A DNA stretch of 64,000 bases from Bifidobacterium moraviense (GCF_012932365.1 NZ_JAAIIH010000013.1:1-64000); one strand, 5' to 3'; positions 15,901 through 24,727 are shown, counted from the first letter of the stretch. Notes: generated by a model from the sequence alone, not told the origin. Numbers and translations are program-made.

Positions 15901-17770
15901 CGACTCACGCGTCGTCACGCCGCAGACGCAGGAGGAGGCGCGCCGGGCCTACGCCGAGCAGGGACTCGGCACCGTGGACGGCGACTGGCTGATCGTGCCG
16001 CTCCACCTCGAGACGCGGACCGACTACTCCGGTCGCGCGCAGTACCTCGTCTCCGATGCGTCCGGCAGCGCCGTCTCGGACCAGGACTACCCGTTGGTCT
16101 CCGGCGGCACCATGGCCATCGAGTTCAACGACGACTTCCGCAACCGCCTGCGCATCGAGGACGGCGAGCTCTACGCGGTCGGCTACGGACGCGACCACAC
16201 GTTCACGCTCGCGCTCAGGCTCACCGGATTCGACGAGTACGGCGCCGACGCTGCCGACTCCGACTCCGGATCCGCGAGCGACGAGCCCACCGGCACCGGC
16301 GACGACCTGAACGGCGACGGCACCGAGGACACGACCGTCTCCGCGGACGCCGCGCGCCGCCGCGCCGCACGCATCGAGGAGCTGGCCCGGCAGCGGGACG
16401 AGCTCTTCGACCGCCGCGGCGTGGACACGTCCGACGGCGTGACGATCGGCGCCGTGCGGAGCGACGACACGGACTGGGACGCCGCCGCCGTCAAGGAGCT
16501 GAAGGCGAGCGACCTGACCAGCACAGGCACCGGCCTTGCGCTGCGCTCGCGCTACGGCGGACTGCCCTCGCGCCTGCCCGAGCACGTGCAGGCCGTGATC
16601 GACCAGGCCAAGGCGGAGGGCGTGCCCACGGACGGGGCGAGCGAGCAGTCGCAGACCGCGGCGATGCGCTGGCTCGTGCGCTACTTCACCCAGCCCGACT
16701 TCGTGTATTCGCTGAGCCAGCCGGACGGCAACGGGCGCAACAACCTCGAGGTGGTGGACGACTTCCTCGTGGACCGCTCCGGCTACTGCACGCACTACGC
16801 CACCGCGCTGGCCGTGCTGGCGCGCGGGCTGGGGCTGTCCAGCCGCATCGTGCTCGGCTACGGCGACAACGCGCGGCTCACCGGCGCCGACTCCGGATCG
16901 TCCTCGTCCGGCTCGCAGGGCTCGTCCGGCACGGACCCCGGCTTCGGCCTCTCCAACGGCGCCATGTACAACGTGATGGCCAAGCAGCTGCACTCGTGGA
17001 CGGAGGTGTACGTCGACAACATCGGCTGGGTGCCGTTCGACGTGACGCCCGCCGCCGATTACACCACCGCCTCGTCCGGCGCCGACGACTCGTCCACGGC
17101 CTCCGCCTCGGCGAGCGCCTCGGACACCGCGTCGTCCTCGGATTCCGCCTCGGCGAGCGCCTCCTCCTCGAACGACGCCTCGGACGAACCCACGGACGAG
17201 TCCACGGATGCGACCGAGGATTCTCAGGCCGGGACGGCCGTGCAGCGCCCGGGCGTCACGGCATCGTGGCCCGACTGGGCGGTGGTCGCGCTGCGCGTCG
17301 CCGCCGCGCTGCTGGCGTGCGCCGCCGCGCTGCTCGCGCCGTGGGGCGTGCGGCGCCGGCGCAGGACGCGGCGTCTGCGGCTCGTCGACCAGGCGATCGC
17401 GGTGGGCGACGACGCGGCGCTGAACCGCCGGGCGTGGACCGCCGCGTGGGCGGAGATGACGGACACGGCGCGCGACGCCGGCGTGGAGTGGCCCGCCACG
17501 GCCACGGACGTGCAGATCGGCGAGGCCGTCGAGACCGCCGCGGTCACATGGAACGTCGAAGCGCCGGGGTCGGCGCCGGAACGCGAGGATGTGCACGCGA
17601 TCGCCGCCAACGCGATGGCCGCCGCATGGGGCGGGCCGGACGCCGGGCCCGAACCGCTCGACGCCGCCGTGCCCCGCGCGCTCGGCCTGCTGCGGGCGCA
17701 CGTCACGCGCGCACGGCGCCTCCTCCCGCCTTCGCTGTTCGGACATGGGAGGAGACGCGGGCGCGGCTAG
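12992..17770 (+). CDS. DUF58 - transglutaminase (TgpA-like) fusion membrane protein
   Basis: One open frame of 1592 residues joins two proteins that are often separate genes. Part one has two membrane helices (about residues 34-80) and a DUF58 domain with REYAPGDSPRMISWR at 217-231. A linker rich in Pro, Ala and Ser leads to part two: a bundle of hydrophobic segments from about 450 to 690, a long extracytoplasmic region, and a transglutaminase-like core with the triad C1266 (SGYCTHYA), H1334 (LHSWTEVY) and D1350 (FDVTPA). A Ser/Ala/Asp-rich stretch (about 1364-1410) precedes a last membrane helix and a cytoplasmic tail. Substrate and role are unknown; a cell-envelope function is plausible. 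The stop codon overlaps that of the next, convergent gene. Confidence 0.9.
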   Translation: MGGRADGSARKVPRKGRRKGSHEGRWHRHGLMRPTVAGLLVLAICAGCCFLALLLDDRALSAATLALLVVTACSWIVVGVQRRMMGAPLARAVIESSTLPRTREGFIGYVPAHGWRRFVLPHSMTVAVQWERLDQHGDVVDRGSGAIPHKRGRYRHRALAATWSDPFGLVRQRLLIRDDGETLMLPAPDSGAHGGQSLAADARLQDQSANEGASGIREYAPGDSPRMISWRHTAHHGELMTRESDRDVQAMTLIVVDTAAASGTDLDAAAADVMRRLRALQGRGAPIAAGDGTRFHGDRLAIARFLAAMRPDAREGQETDPASMAGRTARFAAAQHHPLTVTLVTAETGGALERALRSTPVGAALVVRAVGHASGYAADHAPDRAARDDASPSLPVEPLPLPAAHRASGVSNGSNGSPTRDPSAERGAAALAPEPWHHPWRRHLRLARIVTVAALAVLYVCTLVALNPLVGVSGTWWPFLLAGLVVASAEAILLPPSTAWRSALRTLVGALAAALVAFALIVFAIHDAARTWPFGSVTSVVTDASGVETTVTRSNLRLFATAFEMGFDELYAQLPPVTVGRWSNVVLIALAAALIVLMRCLLTQPLAVPVVATIPVAVMGLAFAFVGAVPSFPLVGFTVLAALVLLWSVRPVRALAPLPLGASALATALVLALTPSAQSFAVSVPIAVGTPGGLFTTSTVNPLVDLKRGLNSGSSSIVFTYSSASGSPYYFRMATLDDFNGDTWRYDPQLATDGGLYGGHVNLLGRPQSDDTTETGQGRRLQGRLSVLGLMDDDAVRRASPYARTIRAVQLLGRSSSFSSGSQYYGGPYSDGSGYYGDYSSRATSRGTGIGTGSADGAGTSGTSSGTTGGLQISDLFQTYGMTSNTGVTIRTLGSRFLPLPGETLSLVGDVSGDGWYRADDGTVFSTGQLTRQDMDYTSVGVYLAPITSEDQFGRLDAIDQLREAATAELDSRVVTPQTQEEARRAYAEQGLGTVDGDWLIVPLHLETRTDYSGRAQYLVSDASGSAVSDQDYPLVSGGTMAIEFNDDFRNRLRIEDGELYAVGYGRDHTFTLALRLTGFDEYGADAADSDSGSASDEPTGTGDDLNGDGTEDTTVSADAARRRAARIEELARQRDELFDRRGVDTSDGVTIGAVRSDDTDWDAAAVKELKASDLTSTGTGLALRSRYGGLPSRLPEHVQAVIDQAKAEGVPTDGASEQSQTAAMRWLVRYFTQPDFVYSLSQPDGNGRNNLEVVDDFLVDRSGYCTHYATALAVLARGLGLSSRIVLGYGDNARLTGADSGSSSSGSQGSSGTDPGFGLSNGAMYNVMAKQLHSWTEVYVDNIGWVPFDVTPAADYTTASSGADDSSTASASASASDTASSSDSASASASSSNDASDEPTDESTDATEDSQAGTAVQRPGVTASWPDWAVVALRVAAALLACAAALLAPWGVRRRRRTRRLRLVDQAIAVGDDAALNRRAWTAAWAEMTDTARDAGVEWPATATDVQIGEAVETAAVTWNVEAPGSAPEREDVHAIAANAMAAAWGGPDAGPEPLDAAVPRALGLLRAHVTRARRLLPPSLFGHGRRRGRG

Positions 17771-19014
17771 CGGACCGGGAACCCGGCCTCGGCCAGCGCG
17801 TGGTCGATGTCGCGGATCAGGTCGTCCGTGTCCTCCAGTCCCACGGCCAGACGGAAGAAGCCGCGATGGAACTCGGGCGGGTACAGGTACTGGCGCTCGT
17901 CGTCCTCGCCGAGGAACACGATCAGGCTTTCGTCGTGCCCCAGCGACACGGCGGACGTGATGACGTTGAGCTTGGAGACGAAGCGGTTGTGCCCGTCGTG
18001 GTCCGCGTCCAGCCCGAACGCGAGCACGCCGCCGAATCCCGCGTCGTCGCGTGCCAGCTGCGAGGCGGCCACGGCGTGCCCCGGATGCGACTCCAGCCCC
18101 GGGTAGCTCACGAACCGCACCGCCGGCAGCGACTCCAGATGCCGCGCGATGGCCAGCGCGGACGCGTTGTGCTGCCGCATGCGCAGCGGCAGCGTCACCG
18201 AGCCGCGGTTGATGAGCCACGCGTTGAACGGCGAGATGATGCCGCCGTAGTTCACCTGCGCGGTGAAGCGGATCTGGTCGGTGCGCGCCTTGGTGGTGGC
18301 GATCGCGCCGCCCAGCGCGTCGCCGTGGCCGTTGATGTACTTGGTGAGCGATTCGATGACGACGTCCGCGCCCAGATCGAGCGGACGCACGTTGAACGGC
18401 GAGTTGAACGTGTTGTCCACGCTCACCAGCACGGGGTTGCCGGTCTTCTCGCCGTGCTCGTGCGCCAATGCGGCGATGGCATGGATGTCCGACACCTTGA
18501 GCGTGGGGTTGGCCGGTGTCTCGATGTGCACGAGCTTTGTGTTGGGACGCAGCGCGTCCGCCACGTTCCGCGGGGCGGACGTGTCGACGATCGACGTCTC
18601 GATGCCGTACTTCTCCGGCAGGATCTGGTTGAGCAGACGGTAGGCCGCGATGTACGTGGTGTCGGAGAAGATCGCGTGGTCGCCGCGATTGAGGAACGTG
18701 GTGAACGTGGCCGCCAGCGCCGCGACGCCCGAGGCGAGCACCACCGCGTCCTCGGCGCCTTCGAGGTTGGCGAGCTTCGCCTCCAGATAGCGCTGGTTCG
18801 GATGCCCGTTGCGGGTGTACAGGTTGACGTCCGAGCTGGACCAGTTGATGTCGCTCGGGTCGTAGGGCAGCGCGTAGGCGTTGGCCAGCGTGATCGGACG
18901 GCGGATCGCGCCCGTCTCCGCGTCCACGCCGTTGCCGAGGTGGATCGACTTGGTGGCGAAGCCCAGCGGCTTGCCGTCGAAGGATTGTCCGTGATGCACG
19001 AGATCTGAGGTCAT
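17767..19014 (-). CDS. Trans-sulfuration family PLP enzyme (cystathionine gamma-synthase/lyase type)
   Basis: A protein of 415 residues of the Cys/Met metabolism PLP-dependent family. It has TKSIHLGNGVDAETGAIRRP at the N-terminus, GVAALAATFTTFLNRGDH, the conserved ETPANPTL, VSVDNTF, and the PLP lysine K225 in ESLTKYINGHGD. Members catalyse gamma-replacement or alpha,beta/alpha,gamma-elimination on homoserine esters, cystathionine or methionine; sequence alone does not settle which. It is convergent with the DUF58-transglutaminase gene, and the two stop codons overlap in the palindrome CTAG. A GACAGT hexamer lies 6 nt upstream of its ATG, so this gene too may be leaderless. Confidence 0.85.
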   Translation of the reverse strand: MTSDLVHHGQSFDGKPLGFATKSIHLGNGVDAETGAIRRPITLANAYALPYDPSDINWSSSDVNLYTRNGHPNQRYLEAKLANLEGAEDAVVLASGVAALAATFTTFLNRGDHAIFSDTTYIAAYRLLNQILPEKYGIETSIVDTSAPRNVADALRPNTKLVHIETPANPTLKVSDIHAIAALAHEHGEKTGNPVLVSVDNTFNSPFNVRPLDLGADVVIESLTKYINGHGDALGGAIATTKARTDQIRFTAQVNYGGIISPFNAWLINRGSVTLPLRMRQHNASALAIARHLESLPAVRFVSYPGLESHPGHAVAASQLARDDAGFGGVLAFGLDADHDGHNRFVSKLNVITSAVSLGHDESLIVFLGEDDERQYLYPPEFHRGFFRLAVGLEDTDDLIRDIDHALAEAGFPVR

Positions 19015-19135
19015 GGCCCAACTGTCGCATGCCCCGCCGTGCGGCGCAACGGGCCGCGGGACGCGAAGAACGGCGGAACCGCAACGTTTTGCAGCCGCGC
19101 ATAAGACATTGGTATAGCGAATCGCGTCTCGATGT

Positions 19136-19184
19136 CAACAATGGGCAATTGTTGCCATGAAAGTTTTCCACTGTGCCACAGTGG
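19136..19184 (+). promoter_or_regulatory. Two palindromes upstream of GH115, candidate operators
   Basis: CAACAAT-N5-ATTGTTG (19136-19154) and CCACTGTG-C-CACAGTGG (19168-19184) are both perfect inverted repeats. They lie 63-111 bp before the GH115 start codon, downstream of a possible TATAGC -10 element. The two sequences differ, which suggests two regulators. Confidence 0.55.
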
Positions 19185-19246
19185 ACCATAGACGCACAGT
19201 GCGCCGTCACCATGGACGGCGACGACGATGTATGGAGGATCACGTC

Positions 19247-22200
19247 ATGACTGCAACGACTGCAGGACTGCTGTTCGACGGACGCAACGCCGCGCCCGTC
19301 ATCGTGGACGCGGCATACCGGGGGGACCGTTTCGCCGAACGCGCCCATCGGCAGGTGCTGCGTGCCGTCACCGATCTGCGTCAGGATCTGGCGATGGTGA
19401 CCGGCGCGATCGACTGGCGCGCGGTGCAGCGCGCCTTCGTGGATTCCACGGCCGATCGCGAGGCGAGGCTCGCCGAGGCCTCGGACCCCGCGCGATCCGG
19501 CGCGGACGCCGCCGCGCGCGTGCCCCGGCTCGCGGTCGCCGAATCCGCCGCGCCGGAACGCGTGCGCGAGGCGCTCGGCGCCGCGTCGGACGTGACCGCG
19601 GACGCCGCCGTGCCCTTCGCCGTGATCGTGGGCGTGCTCGGCATGAGCCCGCTCGTCGACGCCATCGCCGCCTCCGGACGCCTTCCCGGCGCCGACCGCA
19701 TCCGCGGCCGCTGGGAGGCCACCGCCACCGCCGTGGTGGACGATCCGCTCCCCGGCTCCGGCATCGCCTCCGCGCTCGTCATCGCCGGTTCGGACGCCCG
19801 CGGCGCCATCTACGGCGTCTACGCGCTCTCCCAGGCCGCCGGCGTCTCCCCGTGGTACTGGTACGCGGACGCGCCCGTCGCCACGCTCGCCCCCGGCGCC
19901 GTGCTGGACGCGCGCGCCCTGTTCCCCGAGCCCGTGGTGGACGAGGGCCCGGCCGTGCGCTACCGCGGCATCTTCATCAACGACGAGGAGCGCACCATCG
20001 AATGGTGCGAGCGCAAGTTTCCCGCCAGCCCCTCCGCGCACAAGGCGCCCAACGTGGACTTCTACCGCCACGTCTTCGAGCTCATGCTGCGCCTGAGGCT
20101 CAACGCCATCTGGCCGGCCATGCACCCCGGCACCGCCGCGTTCAACGAGGCGATCGCCCCGGACGGCACGCCGATCAACGCCGAGGAGGCCGCCCGCTAC
20201 GGCGTGGTCGTGTCCGCGTCGCACTGCGAGATGATGCTGCGCAACAACGTGGGCGAATGGAGGCCGTGGTTCGAGGCGCACCGGGACGACTACGACTGGA
20301 AGGGCGACGACGCCGTGGCCGCCTTCGACTACACGCGCCACAAGGACGCGATCCTCGACTACTGGCGCGGCGCGCTGGAACGCAACCGCGAGTACGAGAA
20401 CATCTACCCGCTGGGCATCCGCGGCATCCACGACGGCGCCTACCGCTGCGCGGACCTGAGCGAGACGTTCGGCACCGAGGTAGCGATGATGGCGGACGTG
20501 ATCCGCGAGCAGCGCCGGCTCATCGCCGAGGTGTTCGGCGCCGAGGACGCGGTGGCGCAGGTGTTCGTGCCGTACAAGGAGATCGGCGAGCTGTACAACC
20601 ACGGGCTCAAGGAGCACGTGCCGGACGACGTGATCCTGATGTGGGCGGAGGACAACTACGGCTACGTGCGCCAGATCCCCACCGCCGAGGAGCGCGAACG
20701 CTCCGGCGGCTCCGGCGTCTACTACCACAACTCGTACTGGGGCTACCCCAAGAGCTGGCTGTGGCTCAACTCCATCCAGTACGCGCTCATGGCCGAGGAG
20801 CTGCGCCGCTCGTACCTCACCGGCGCCACCGGCTTCTGGATCCTCAACGTGGGCGACATCACGCCCGGACAGATCGGGATGGAGCTGTACGCGCGCATCG
20901 CGTGGGACCCCGAGTCCGTGACCGCCGCGCGTCTGCCCGAGCTGTACGCGGCCCACGCGCGCCGCGACTTCCGCGCCACCCCCGCGCAGGCCCGGCGCAT
21001 CGGGCGCGTCATCGGCGAGTTCTCCCGGCTCAACGGCACCAAGCGCGCCGAGTTCTTCGGCGTGGCCAACCCGGTCTCCACGCAGTCCGTGGGCTTCAAC
21101 CGCGCGTGGGAATACCCGTTCTCCCCGGTGGCGGACGGCGACGAGGCGCTGCGGCTGGTGCGCCGCTGCGACGCGATCGCCGCGGAGCTGGACGCCGTGT
21201 CCGAGACGCTGCCCGAGCCTGCGCGCGACGCGCTGTACCTGGAGCTCGGCCACCACGTGCACAGCTACGCCGCGGTGGCGCGCGAATACGCCTACTTCTG
21301 GAAGCATCGCCTCGCGGCCGCGCAGGGGCGCGCCAACAGCGCCGCCGCCTACCGCGAGCTGTCGCTGAAGGCCGCGCGGGAGATCGACGAGCTGGAGCAC
21401 CGGTTCTGGGCGGTGAACGGCGGCAAGTGGGACCACGCCATCGGCCACGCGCACCCCGTGTCCGGGGATCCGTACAACAGCAACGAGGGCATCCTGGTGC
21501 TCGACGCCTCCAAGTTCGCGCCCGTGGAGCCCCTGCCCGCCGGTGCTCCGGCCGCGCTGCGCCTCGGCGCCTCGGCGGAGGGCTCGTGGGGCGCCGGCTC
21601 GGGCACGCTGCGCTTCGCGGCGCAGGACGCCGAACCCATGCCGCGCTACTTCGACGTGTTCAACCGCGGCGCCGAACCGGTGGCGTGGCGCGCCGAGGCC
21701 GACCCGTGGATCGTGCTCTCGAGCGAGGGCGGCACGGTGCGCGGCGAGCGCCGCGTGGCCGTGGGCGTGGACTTCGGCGCCGACGCGCTCGCCGGGGCGG
21801 AGGTTCCGGTCACGGGTGCGATCCGCGTGTACGCCGTGGGCGGCGCGGACGGCGATGCGGCGGGCGACGTGCAGGTCGCGCGCTTCGACGTGACGGCCGA
21901 CCCGCGCCGCGTGACGTTCGACGGCCTGTCCTTCGCGGAGGCGAATGGGCGCGTGGTCATCGATGCGGCGCACGTGAGCGCCGTGTCGGCGGGCGAGGAC
22001 GGCTCCACGTGGGCGCCCGTGCCGGGTCTGGGGCCGCGCGGCGGCGCGCTCAAGGCGTATCCGGACACCGCGGCGCGCGTGGATCCCGCCGACTTCGCCG
22101 GCACGGCCAGGGCCGTGTACCGCGTGCACTTCACGTCCTCCGGACGCTTCCGCGGCGTGTTCACGCGTATCCCCACGCTCAACGAGGGCCCCGACTGCGA

Positions 22201-22624
22201 CGCCTACGTGAAGGTGGGCGACTACGAGTACGAGGAGGAGCCGCCGTTCACGTGCCGCACCGCCATCGGGCTCGACGGCGCGGTCCCGGATCGCGCGCAG
22301 CTCGAGGGCGAGTACCGCTGGCGCGGACCGCGGTGGGCGAGCAACATCATGCGCATGGTGGAGCCGATCGAGTTCACCATCGACGTGCCCACGCCCGGCT
22401 GGCACGACCTGACCGTCTACCGTTCCGACGCCTCGATCGCGTTCACGTCCATCATGATCGAGACGGTCCCCGGCGCGCTCGGCGACGGGCTGGTGGGGCC
22501 GGAGGAGTCGCCCAATTCGTTCGGCGCCGGCGCGGAGGTCGCCGCCGATCCCGGCGCGTTCGGGGACGACGGCCCGCTCGGCGGCGGCTATGCGCCCGCG
22601 TCGACGCCCGAGGAGTGCCGGTGA
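19247..22624 (+). CDS. GH115 alpha-glucuronidase
   Basis: A cytoplasmic protein of 1125 residues (no signal peptide). The family pattern is clear: RYRGIFINDEERTIEW, then FYRHVFELMLRLRLNAIWPA followed by MHPGTAAFNE, the segment SHCEMMLRNN, YPLGIRGIHDGAY, VFVPYKEIGELYNHGL, ILMWAEDNYGYVRQIP and YWGYPKSWLWLNSI. A beta-sandwich C-terminal region (GH115_C) starts near residue 850. Known members remove (4-O-methyl-)glucuronic acid from xylan or from arabinogalactan side chains. ATG 19247 follows GGAGG by 8 nt; an upstream in-frame ATG lacks a ribosome site. It heads the first uronide cluster. Glucuronic acid released here could enter the uxaC pathway encoded downstream. Confidence 0.92.
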   Translation: MTATTAGLLFDGRNAAPVIVDAAYRGDRFAERAHRQVLRAVTDLRQDLAMVTGAIDWRAVQRAFVDSTADREARLAEASDPARSGADAAARVPRLAVAESAAPERVREALGAASDVTADAAVPFAVIVGVLGMSPLVDAIAASGRLPGADRIRGRWEATATAVVDDPLPGSGIASALVIAGSDARGAIYGVYALSQAAGVSPWYWYADAPVATLAPGAVLDARALFPEPVVDEGPAVRYRGIFINDEERTIEWCERKFPASPSAHKAPNVDFYRHVFELMLRLRLNAIWPAMHPGTAAFNEAIAPDGTPINAEEAARYGVVVSASHCEMMLRNNVGEWRPWFEAHRDDYDWKGDDAVAAFDYTRHKDAILDYWRGALERNREYENIYPLGIRGIHDGAYRCADLSETFGTEVAMMADVIREQRRLIAEVFGAEDAVAQVFVPYKEIGELYNHGLKEHVPDDVILMWAEDNYGYVRQIPTAEERERSGGSGVYYHNSYWGYPKSWLWLNSIQYALMAEELRRSYLTGATGFWILNVGDITPGQIGMELYARIAWDPESVTAARLPELYAAHARRDFRATPAQARRIGRVIGEFSRLNGTKRAEFFGVANPVSTQSVGFNRAWEYPFSPVADGDEALRLVRRCDAIAAELDAVSETLPEPARDALYLELGHHVHSYAAVAREYAYFWKHRLAAAQGRANSAAAYRELSLKAAREIDELEHRFWAVNGGKWDHAIGHAHPVSGDPYNSNEGILVLDASKFAPVEPLPAGAPAALRLGASAEGSWGAGSGTLRFAAQDAEPMPRYFDVFNRGAEPVAWRAEADPWIVLSSEGGTVRGERRVAVGVDFGADALAGAEVPVTGAIRVYAVGGADGDAAGDVQVARFDVTADPRRVTFDGLSFAEANGRVVIDAAHVSAVSAGEDGSTWAPVPGLGPRGGALKAYPDTAARVDPADFAGTARAVYRVHFTSSGRFRGVFTRIPTLNEGPDCDAYVKVGDYEYEEEPPFTCRTAIGLDGAVPDRAQLEGEYRWRGPRWASNIMRMVEPIEFTIDVPTPGWHDLTVYRSDASIAFTSIMIETVPGALGDGLVGPEESPNSFGAGAEVAADPGAFGDDGPLGGGYAPASTPEECR

Positions 22625-22644
22625 CGTCTGCGCCGTCCATGGTC

Positions 22645-22679
22645 ACGGCCGGTTCCGCATTGCGCGGGCCGGCCGTTCG
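22645..22679 (+). terminator. Short hairpin after GH115
   Basis: ACGGCCGG (22645-22652) pairs with CCGGCCGT (22669-22676), followed by TCGT. It lies 20 bp after the stop codon. A TAGCAT -10-like element of the next gene follows at once. Confidence 0.45.
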
Positions 22680-22719
22680 TCGATAGCATGGGGAGACGCA
22701 GAGGACAGAGGAGGTGCCG

Positions 22720-23418
22720 GTGACGATGAGCGCGGGCGAGGACGGGGAGGAGCGTGCCGTCAGCAAGGCCGAGCGCGCGTATGCGTTCCTGCGGCGGCGC
22801 ATCGTGTTCTGCGAGGCGCGCCCTGGCGATCTGGTGGACGAGAAGGCCATCGCCGCGGATCTGGGATTCAGCCGCACCCCGGTGCACGAGGCCATCGCCC
22901 GGCTCGCGGAGGAGGGGCTGCTGCGCGTCTACCCGCGCCGGGGGATCGTGGTGACGCCCATCTCCGTGGCGGGCATCGACGACATGCTCGACGCGCGTCT
23001 GGTGATCGAACCCGCGTCCGTGCGCGCCGCGCTGGCGCGGGGGAGCGTCGACCGCGCCGTGCTGCTCACGTTCCGCGACGACATGGAACGCCGCATCGCC
23101 GGGGGCGGCGGCCAGTCCGACACCATCGAGGACGACTTCGACTTCCGCTTCCACATGTACTTCGCGCAGGCCGCCGGCAACCGGTACCTGACCGAGCTCA
23201 TGGCGCGGCTCATGGCCGTGAGCCAGCGCATCCGCTTCTTCTCCGCGCTGGCGCCGGACCGCATCCTCGCCTCGTACCGCGAGCACGTGGCGATCATCGA
23301 CGCGGTGCTCTCCGGCGACGCGGACGCCGCCGAGGCCGCGCTCAGGGCGCATCTGGACGCCACGCGCGAGGGGTATCTGGCGATCGCCGATTCGCGCGCG
23401 GACTTCTTCGCCGAATAG
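22720..23418 (+). CDS. GntR-family (FadR/FCD type) transcriptional regulator
   Basis: A protein of 232 residues. The winged helix spans about residues 18-80, with VDEKAIAADLGFSRTPVHEA as recognition region and EGLLRVYPRRGIVVTPI as wing. The rest is an all-helical FCD effector domain whose FHMYFAQAAGN and EHVAIIDAVLSGDADAAEAA segments carry the usual metal-binding His and Asp positions. GTG 22720 is 5 nt from GGAGG; ATG 22726 is an alternative. FCD regulators often sense hexuronates or related acids (UxuR, ExuR, GntR relatives). It probably controls the next gene through the TGATATATCA palindromes at 23486-23509, and a third site at 29772-29781 before the esterase gene. Confidence 0.87.
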   Translation: MTMSAGEDGEERAVSKAERAYAFLRRRIVFCEARPGDLVDEKAIAADLGFSRTPVHEAIARLAEEGLLRVYPRRGIVVTPISVAGIDDMLDARLVIEPASVRAALARGSVDRAVLLTFRDDMERRIAGGGGQSDTIEDDFDFRFHMYFAQAAGNRYLTELMARLMAVSQRIRFFSALAPDRILASYREHVAIIDAVLSGDADAAEAALRAHLDATREGYLAIADSRADFFAE

Positions 23419-23485
23419 GCACCGAGGCGCCACGCAAGCAAGTCGTGGCAACGCATGAAACGGCGGCGGTCGCCGCGTCTATCAT

Positions 23486-23509
23486 CTGATATATCAGTTG
23501 ATATATCAG
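23486..23509 (+). promoter_or_regulatory. Tandem GntR operator candidates, CTGATATATCAG-TTGATATATCAG
   Basis: Two 12-bp sites stand directly side by side (23486-23497 and 23498-23509), each with the perfect palindrome TGATATATCA. They lie 28-51 bp before the dehydrogenase start and overlap any promoter there. A third copy is at 29772-29781. Confidence 0.75.
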
Positions 23510-23536
23510 ACATGGAATCCCAAGGAGGGGATCGTC

Positions 23537-24727
23537 ATGACCGCCACCATCGCCGCACCCACCTTCACCGCGCCGCCCGAACCCGAATCCGGGCCTGACG
23601 CCGACGCCCTCGACCCGTTCGCCATGCAGGCGCCGGAGGACGCGGACGCCCGTCGCCGCTACGACCCGGCGAAGCTGCGCGAACTCGTCGCCGGCATCAT
23701 GGGCGCATGGGGCTACACGCGCGAGGAGGGGCTCGTCGTGGCCGACGTGCTCGGCTTCGCGGACCTGCACGGCATCGACTCGCACGGCCTGCAGCGCTTC
23801 CAGCTGTATGCCTCCCAGATGGGCGGCAAGATCGACCCCGCCGCCCGCGCCGAGACCGTGCTCGACACCCCGGTCTCGCGCATCATCGACGGCCACCGCC
23901 GCATGGGCCAGCTCAACGGCGTGGACGCCATGAACGCCTGCATCGCCAAGGCCAGGACCACCGGCATCGGCATCGCCGCCGTGCGCCGCTCCTGCCACTA
24001 CGGCGCCGCCGGCTACTACGCGCACATGGCCGCCGAGCAGGGGCTCATCGGCATGTCCATGACCAACACCGAGCCGATCGTGCTGCCGCTGTACGCCAGC
24101 CGCCCGTTCCTCGGCACCAACCCCATCGCCGTGGCCATCCCCGCGGACCCGCACCCCTTCTTCTTCGACGCCTCCACCTCCGTGGTGGCCTACGGCAAGG
24201 TGGAGCTCTACGCCAAGCAGGGCAGACGCCTGCCGGCCACGTGGGTGGTGGACCCGGACAACGAGCCGATGAACGACTCGGCGGACGCGCTCGCGCATCT
24301 GCTGCGCTACAACGACGAGGCCGGCATCGTGCCGGTGGGCGGCAACGCCGAGTGCACGGGCGGACACAAGGGATACGGCTTCTCCATGCTCGTGGAGTTC
24401 TTCTCCGCCATCGTCTCCGGCGGCGCCACCACCGACTCCACGGCCAAGGGCGACCCGGTCAACGGCATCTGCCACGCCTTCGTGGCCATCGACCCCCGGA
24501 TCTACGGCGACCCCGAGGCGATCCGCGCCCGCTTCTCCGCCTATCTGGACGAGATCCGCGCGCTGCCCTCGGTCCCCGGCCGCCGCGTGCTGGTCCACGG
24601 CGACAAGGAGGCCGCGGCCTACGAGGACCGTCTCGAGCGCGGCGTTCCGCTGTACCGCAAGACCGTCTCCGAGCTGAAGGCCATCGCCGAGGGCGTCGGC
24701 GTGGACTGGAGGGACGCGCTGGGCTGA
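23537..24727 (+). CDS. Ldh_2-family NAD(P)-dependent dehydrogenase (malate/L-lactate/diketogulonate reductase type)
   Basis: A protein of 396 residues. The family motifs are DLHGIDSHGLQRF, the catalytic-region SCHYGAAGYYAHMA, SMTNTEPIVLP, FLGTNPIAVAIPA, and near the end GGHKGYGFSMLVEFFSA. Ldh_2 enzymes reduce or oxidise 2-oxo acids such as malate, sulfolactate, ureidoglycolate or 2,3-diketo-L-gulonate. A 30-residue Pro/Asp-rich leader precedes the domain. ATG follows AAGGAGGGG. In this setting a role in 2-oxo acid or sugar-acid metabolism is probable, but the substrate cannot be named. Likely regulated by the adjacent GntR protein. Confidence 0.85.
   Translation: MTATIAAPTFTAPPEPESGPDADALDPFAMQAPEDADARRRYDPAKLRELVAGIMGAWGYTREEGLVVADVLGFADLHGIDSHGLQRFQLYASQMGGKIDPAARAETVLDTPVSRIIDGHRRMGQLNGVDAMNACIAKARTTGIGIAAVRRSCHYGAAGYYAHMAAEQGLIGMSMTNTEPIVLPLYASRPFLGTNPIAVAIPADPHPFFFDASTSVVAYGKVELYAKQGRRLPATWVVDPDNEPMNDSADALAHLLRYNDEAGIVPVGGNAECTGGHKGYGFSMLVEFFSAIVSGGATTDSTAKGDPVNGICHAFVAIDPRIYGDPEAIRARFSAYLDEIRALPSVPGRRVLVHGDKEAAAYEDRLERGVPLYRKTVSELKAIAEGVGVDWRDALG

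Noticed and set aside
15905-22405. A very long open frame on the minus strand across the transglutaminase, PLP-enzyme and GH115 genes
   Set aside because: It crosses three well-supported genes, its product is low-complexity (Arg, His, Gly, Ala) and resembles no family. It follows from GC-rich codon use of the genes.
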